This document shows positions 13,924-16,134 of a stretch of 16,134 nucleotides of DNA, one piece after another. Both the position numbers and the translations under genes were made by a program. The DNA is from CAKZKT01 sp034434235. GTDB taxonomy: Bacteria > Chloroflexota > Anaerolineae > CG2-30-64-16. The notes beneath the pieces were generated by a model. That model ran no database searches, was not told where the DNA came from, and saw nothing but the letters and a program-made list of their open reading frames with translations. The stretch lies in contig DAOTZV010000009.1 of NCBI GenBank assembly GCA_034434235.1, positions 1 to 16,134 of the forward strand, given 5' to 3'. Positions within the stretch are counted from its first letter, which is position 1. Each line of letters starts with the position of its first letter.

Positions 13924-15329
13924 GCATCCTCATCGCAAACGGCACGGTGCTCACCCTGGCGGACGATGCCCCGGCCGTCTTCGACCCCGGCTACGTGCTG
14001 ATCCGAGACGACCGCATCGCGGCGGTGGGGCCGGCCGCGGCCCCCGACGAGATGGTGGCGGCCGCCGACCAGATCATAGATGCCACCCACATGGCCGTCA
14101 TGCCCGGCATGGTCAACGCGCACACCCACCTCTTCCAGACCTTCCTCCGCGGCCTGGCCGACGACAAGACGCTGTTGCCGTGGCTGCGGACCGCGATCTG
14201 GCCGGTGGGCGCGGCCATGACCGCGGAGGAAGCCTATCTCGCCGGGCTGCTGGGGCTGGTGGAGAACATCCGCTCCGGCGCCACGGCGGTCATTGACAAC
14301 CAGTATCTGCACTCCGACGACCGCACCGACGACGCCTTCTGCCGGGCGGCGCGCGATGTCGGCTGTCGCTTCACCATCGCTCGCGGCTGGGCCGATCACG
14401 ACTACCATCCGGTCTTCCAGGAGACGCCGGAACAGATCCTCGCCGCGATGACTGCGCTCCACGACCGGTGGCACGGCGCGGCCGACGGCCGGATCCGCGT
14501 CGCGTTCGGCCCGCTCATCCCGTGGGGCTGCAGCGCGGAGATGCTTCAGCGCACGGCGGCGCTCGCCCGCGAGTGGGGCGTGCCCATCCACATGCACACC
14601 GCCGAGACGCGCGAAGAAGTGGAAATGAGCCTGAAGGCCACCGGCCTGCGCCACGTCCACTGGCTCGACCGGCTGGGCCTCCTGGGCCCCGACATGCAGT
14701 TGGTGCACGCCGTCTGGCTGGACGACTCGGAGATCGCGCGGGTGGCCGAGACGGGCACGATGGTCATCCATTGCCCGGTGAGCAACATGTACCTGGCGTC
14801 GGGCATCGCGCCGGTGACGAAGCTGCTGCGCGCGGGCGTGCCCGTGGCGCTGGCGACCGACGGCCCCGGCTCGAACAACAGCCAGGACATGCTGGAGACG
14901 CTCAAGTTCGCGGCGTGTTTGCAGAAGGTGGGCACGCTCGACGCCACCGCGCTGTTGCCGGAGGACGTGTTGCGGATGGCGTGCGTGCACGGCGCGCGGG
15001 CCCACTTTCACCTCTCTCCGCCCCCCATTTCTCCTCAATTTGGGGGGTCAGGGGGGCGGCCAGGGACCGGCGGATCAGGTCGCCTGGTTCCCGGCGCCAA
15101 GGCCGACGTCGTCCTGGTAGACCTCAACTCCCCGCGCATGCAGCCGGTGTGGCGCGCGGCCTCGGCGCTGGTCTACAACGCCAACGGCGGCGACGTGGAC
15201 ACGGTGATCGTGGACGGTCGGGTATTGATGCGGGGCAAGCGCGTGACCTGCCTGGACGAGGCCGCGCTGCTCGACGAATGCCGGCGCGCCGCCAGGGCAT
15301 TGCTCAAGCGCGCCGGCATAGATCTCTAA
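13920..15329 (+). CDS. SsnA/TrzN/MtaD-type amidohydrolase (deaminase-like, copy 2)
   Basis: This 469-residue amidohydrolase resembles the 8-oxoguanine deaminase, hydroxyatrazine hydrolase and SsnA group. Its active site is complete: His68 and His70 (MVNAHTHLFQ), His226 with Glu229 (IHMHTAET), His263 (LVHAVWL) and Asp314 (LATDGPGSNN). It would deaminate or dechlorinate-type hydrolyse an aminated heterocycle; a purine or aminoimidazole is expected from context. Unlike the first SsnA-like gene it keeps the active-site His. A Gly/Pro/Ser-rich insertion (residues about 362-388) interrupts the usual 'NGAR...G.L.PGK.AD' segment and is encoded by hairpin-forming repeat DNA. The start at ATG 13920 overlaps the preceding TGA (ATGA), so translation is coupled to the M20 gene. 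Confidence 0.88.
   Translation: MSILIANGTVLTLADDAPAVFDPGYVLIRDDRIAAVGPAAAPDEMVAAADQIIDATHMAVMPGMVNAHTHLFQTFLRGLADDKTLLPWLRTAIWPVGAAMTAEEAYLAGLLGLVENIRSGATAVIDNQYLHSDDRTDDAFCRAARDVGCRFTIARGWADHDYHPVFQETPEQILAAMTALHDRWHGAADGRIRVAFGPLIPWGCSAEMLQRTAALAREWGVPIHMHTAETREEVEMSLKATGLRHVHWLDRLGLLGPDMQLVHAVWLDDSEIARVAETGTMVIHCPVSNMYLASGIAPVTKLLRAGVPVALATDGPGSNNSQDMLETLKFAACLQKVGTLDATALLPEDVLRMACVHGARAHFHLSPPPISPQFGGSGGRPGTGGSGRLVPGAKADVVLVDLNSPRMQPVWRAASALVYNANGGDVDTVIVDGRVLMRGKRVTCLDEAALLDECRRAARALLKRAGIDL
15003..15083 (+). repeat. Hairpin-forming C/G-run insertion inside the second amidohydrolase
   Basis: Within the coding sequence, CCGCCCCCC (15018-15026) is perfectly complementary to GGGGGGCGG (15051-15059). 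A further TTTGGGGGG block at 15040-15047 could pair instead with the C-run. The element encodes HFHLSPPPISPQFGGSGGRP and the residues after it, low-complexity sequence with no counterpart expected in the family. The insert keeps frame and the conserved LVPGAKADVVLVDL resumes directly after it. Boundaries are approximate. Confidence 0.65.
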
Positions 15330-15333
15330 GGAG
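15328..15333 (+). promoter_or_regulatory. Ribosome binding site of the SDR gene
   Basis: AAGGAG overlaps the TAA of the amidohydrolase. It lies two bases before an in-frame ATG at 15336 and eight before the ATG at 15342, so the second ATG is the better start. Confidence 0.6.
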
Positions 15334-15341
15334 TGATGCCC

Positions 15342-16134
15342 ATGTACATCATCAAACGCTTCGAAGATCGCGTTGTCGCCGTCACCGGCGGCGCGAAGGG
15401 CATCGGCAAGGCGTGTTGCCTGCGCTTTGCCGAAGAAGGCGCCAGGGTGGCCGTCATGGATATCGCCCTGCAAGACGCTGCGCAGGTGGCCGCTGAGTGC
15501 GAGAAGTTGAGCGGCCAACCGTCGCTGGCGCTGCATTGCAACGTGGCCGACCCGGCCAGCGTGGACGCGGCGTTCAAGGCCGTGGTGGATGCCTGGGGCA
15601 GCCTGGACGTGGTGGTGGCCGCGGCCGGCATCTATTCGGGCCAGCCGTTGATCGAGGTGCCGTTGGAGGCATGGCAGAAAGTCATAGACGTGGACCTGAC
15701 GGGCGTCTTCCTGACCAACAAGGCCGCGGCCCGCATCATGATGACGCAACACTGCGGCGCGGCCATCATCAATATCTCCTCCATGGCCGGCAAGACCTCG
15801 TGGCCGGCCAGCGCGCAATACAGCGCGGCCAAGGCCGGGGTCATCGGCCTGACCCGTAGCGTGGCCATGGAGCTGGCGCCCTACTCGATCACCGTGAACG
15901 CGGTGTGTCCCGGCAACACCATGACCGACATGGTGGTGGGCGTGGCGGAGACCATCGCCCGTCGGGAAGGGTTGACGGCACAGGAGTGGCTCGCCCGCCG
16001 CGCCCAGGAGTGCCCCATGAAGCGCATGGCCACGGTGGAAGAGATCGCCGGCGTGGTCGCCTTCCTGGCCTCGCCCGACGCGGCCTACATCACCGGCCAG
16101 GCGATCGAGGTGGACGGCGGGATGGTGATGACAT
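15342..16134 (+). CDS. SDR-family NAD(P)-dependent oxidoreductase (partial, runs off the window)
   Basis: At least 264 residues of a classical short-chain dehydrogenase are visible, nearly the full family length (about 250-270), so few codons are missing. It has the Rossmann motif TGGAKGIG (15-22), an acidic residue at the end of strand 2 (Asp40, favouring NAD over NADP), the AAAG variant of NNAG (93-96), catalytic Ser147 (NISSMAG), Tyr160 and Lys164 (YSAAK), and the PG motif (VCPGNTM). The end reads TGQAIEVDGGM, as expected. Such enzymes oxidise or reduce an alcohol/ketone. Its substrate is unknown, and its link with the pathway rests only on close spacing (12 bases from the amidohydrolase stop). 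Confidence 0.9.
   Translation, partial: MYIIKRFEDRVVAVTGGAKGIGKACCLRFAEEGARVAVMDIALQDAAQVAAECEKLSGQPSLALHCNVADPASVDAAFKAVVDAWGSLDVVVAAAGIYSGQPLIEVPLEAWQKVIDVDLTGVFLTNKAAARIMMTQHCGAAIINISSMAGKTSWPASAQYSAAKAGVIGLTRSVAMELAPYSITVNAVCPGNTMTDMVVGVAETIARREGLTAQEWLARRAQECPMKRMATVEEIAGVVAFLASPDAAYITGQAIEVDGGMVMT

Noticed and set aside
1..16134. tRNA, rRNA or riboswitch
   Set aside because: Reading gaps and gene ends by eye, I saw no cloverleaf, rRNA segment or recognisable purine/molybdenum-cofactor aptamer; almost no non-coding space exists.

Overview
The window is very GC-rich DNA (estimated by eye, not computed). Every gene I can support is on the + strand, packed end to end with ATGA-type overlaps or gaps of a few bases. 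The gene set and the degenerate short-tandem 'filler' repeats between and inside genes (CGTGAAA-type 7-mers, CAACCCC runs, GATCAACGGTCA-type runs) suggest an anaerobic or facultative member of the Chloroflexota (Anaerolineae-like). That placement is inference from style; no rRNA or marker gene is present.

Region 1 (1-474) is the tail of a different operon. It holds the last 19 codons of an unidentified gene, a 40-codon ORF that reads like the two ends of a tungsten aldehyde:ferredoxin oxidoreductase (AOR) joined together, and a MoaD/ThiS-like ubiquitin-fold protein of the kind that often accompanies AOR genes.

Region 2 (510-9377) is a purine/N-heterocycle catabolic operon. It encodes a three-subunit molybdenum hydroxylase of the xanthine dehydrogenase family (FAD, 2Fe-2S and Mo subunits), a YgeY-type M20 metallohydrolase, a YgeW-type knotted carbamoyltransferase, a dihydropyrimidinase/hydantoinase-type cyclic amidohydrolase and an SsnA-type amidohydrolase. 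This recalls the E. coli ygeW-ygeX-ygeY-hyuA ... ssnA-ygfM-xdhD region, which is linked to anaerobic purine breakdown. YgeX, carbamate kinase and YgfK are not in the window.

Region 3 (9377-10193) is a two-gene insert in the operon: a small helical protein and an MNT-like nucleotidyltransferase, resembling a toxin-antitoxin or accessory pair.

Region 4 (10205-16134, running off the end) encodes a UbiD-family prenylated-flavin decarboxylase, a PreA-like dihydropyrimidine dehydrogenase subunit with two 4Fe-4S clusters, a second YgeY-type hydrolase, a second SsnA/TrzN-type amidohydrolase and a truncated SDR dehydrogenase.

Together the genes look like a route that oxidises a purine or similar N-heterocycle (Mo hydroxylase), opens the ring (cyclic amidohydrolase), removes ureido, carbamoyl or amino groups (M20 and SsnA-type enzymes), recovers a carbamoyl group (YgeW) and decarboxylates an intermediate (UbiD). 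The steps match in type the classical clostridial xanthine to 4-ureido-5-imidazolecarboxylate to 4-aminoimidazole to formiminoglycine route, whose decarboxylase could be the UbiD protein; this is a hypothesis. Other points of note are repeat-derived in-frame insertions in both SsnA-type enzymes, a His-to-Gln change at a normally conserved active-site position in the first one, and a palindromic element upstream of the 2Fe-2S gene.
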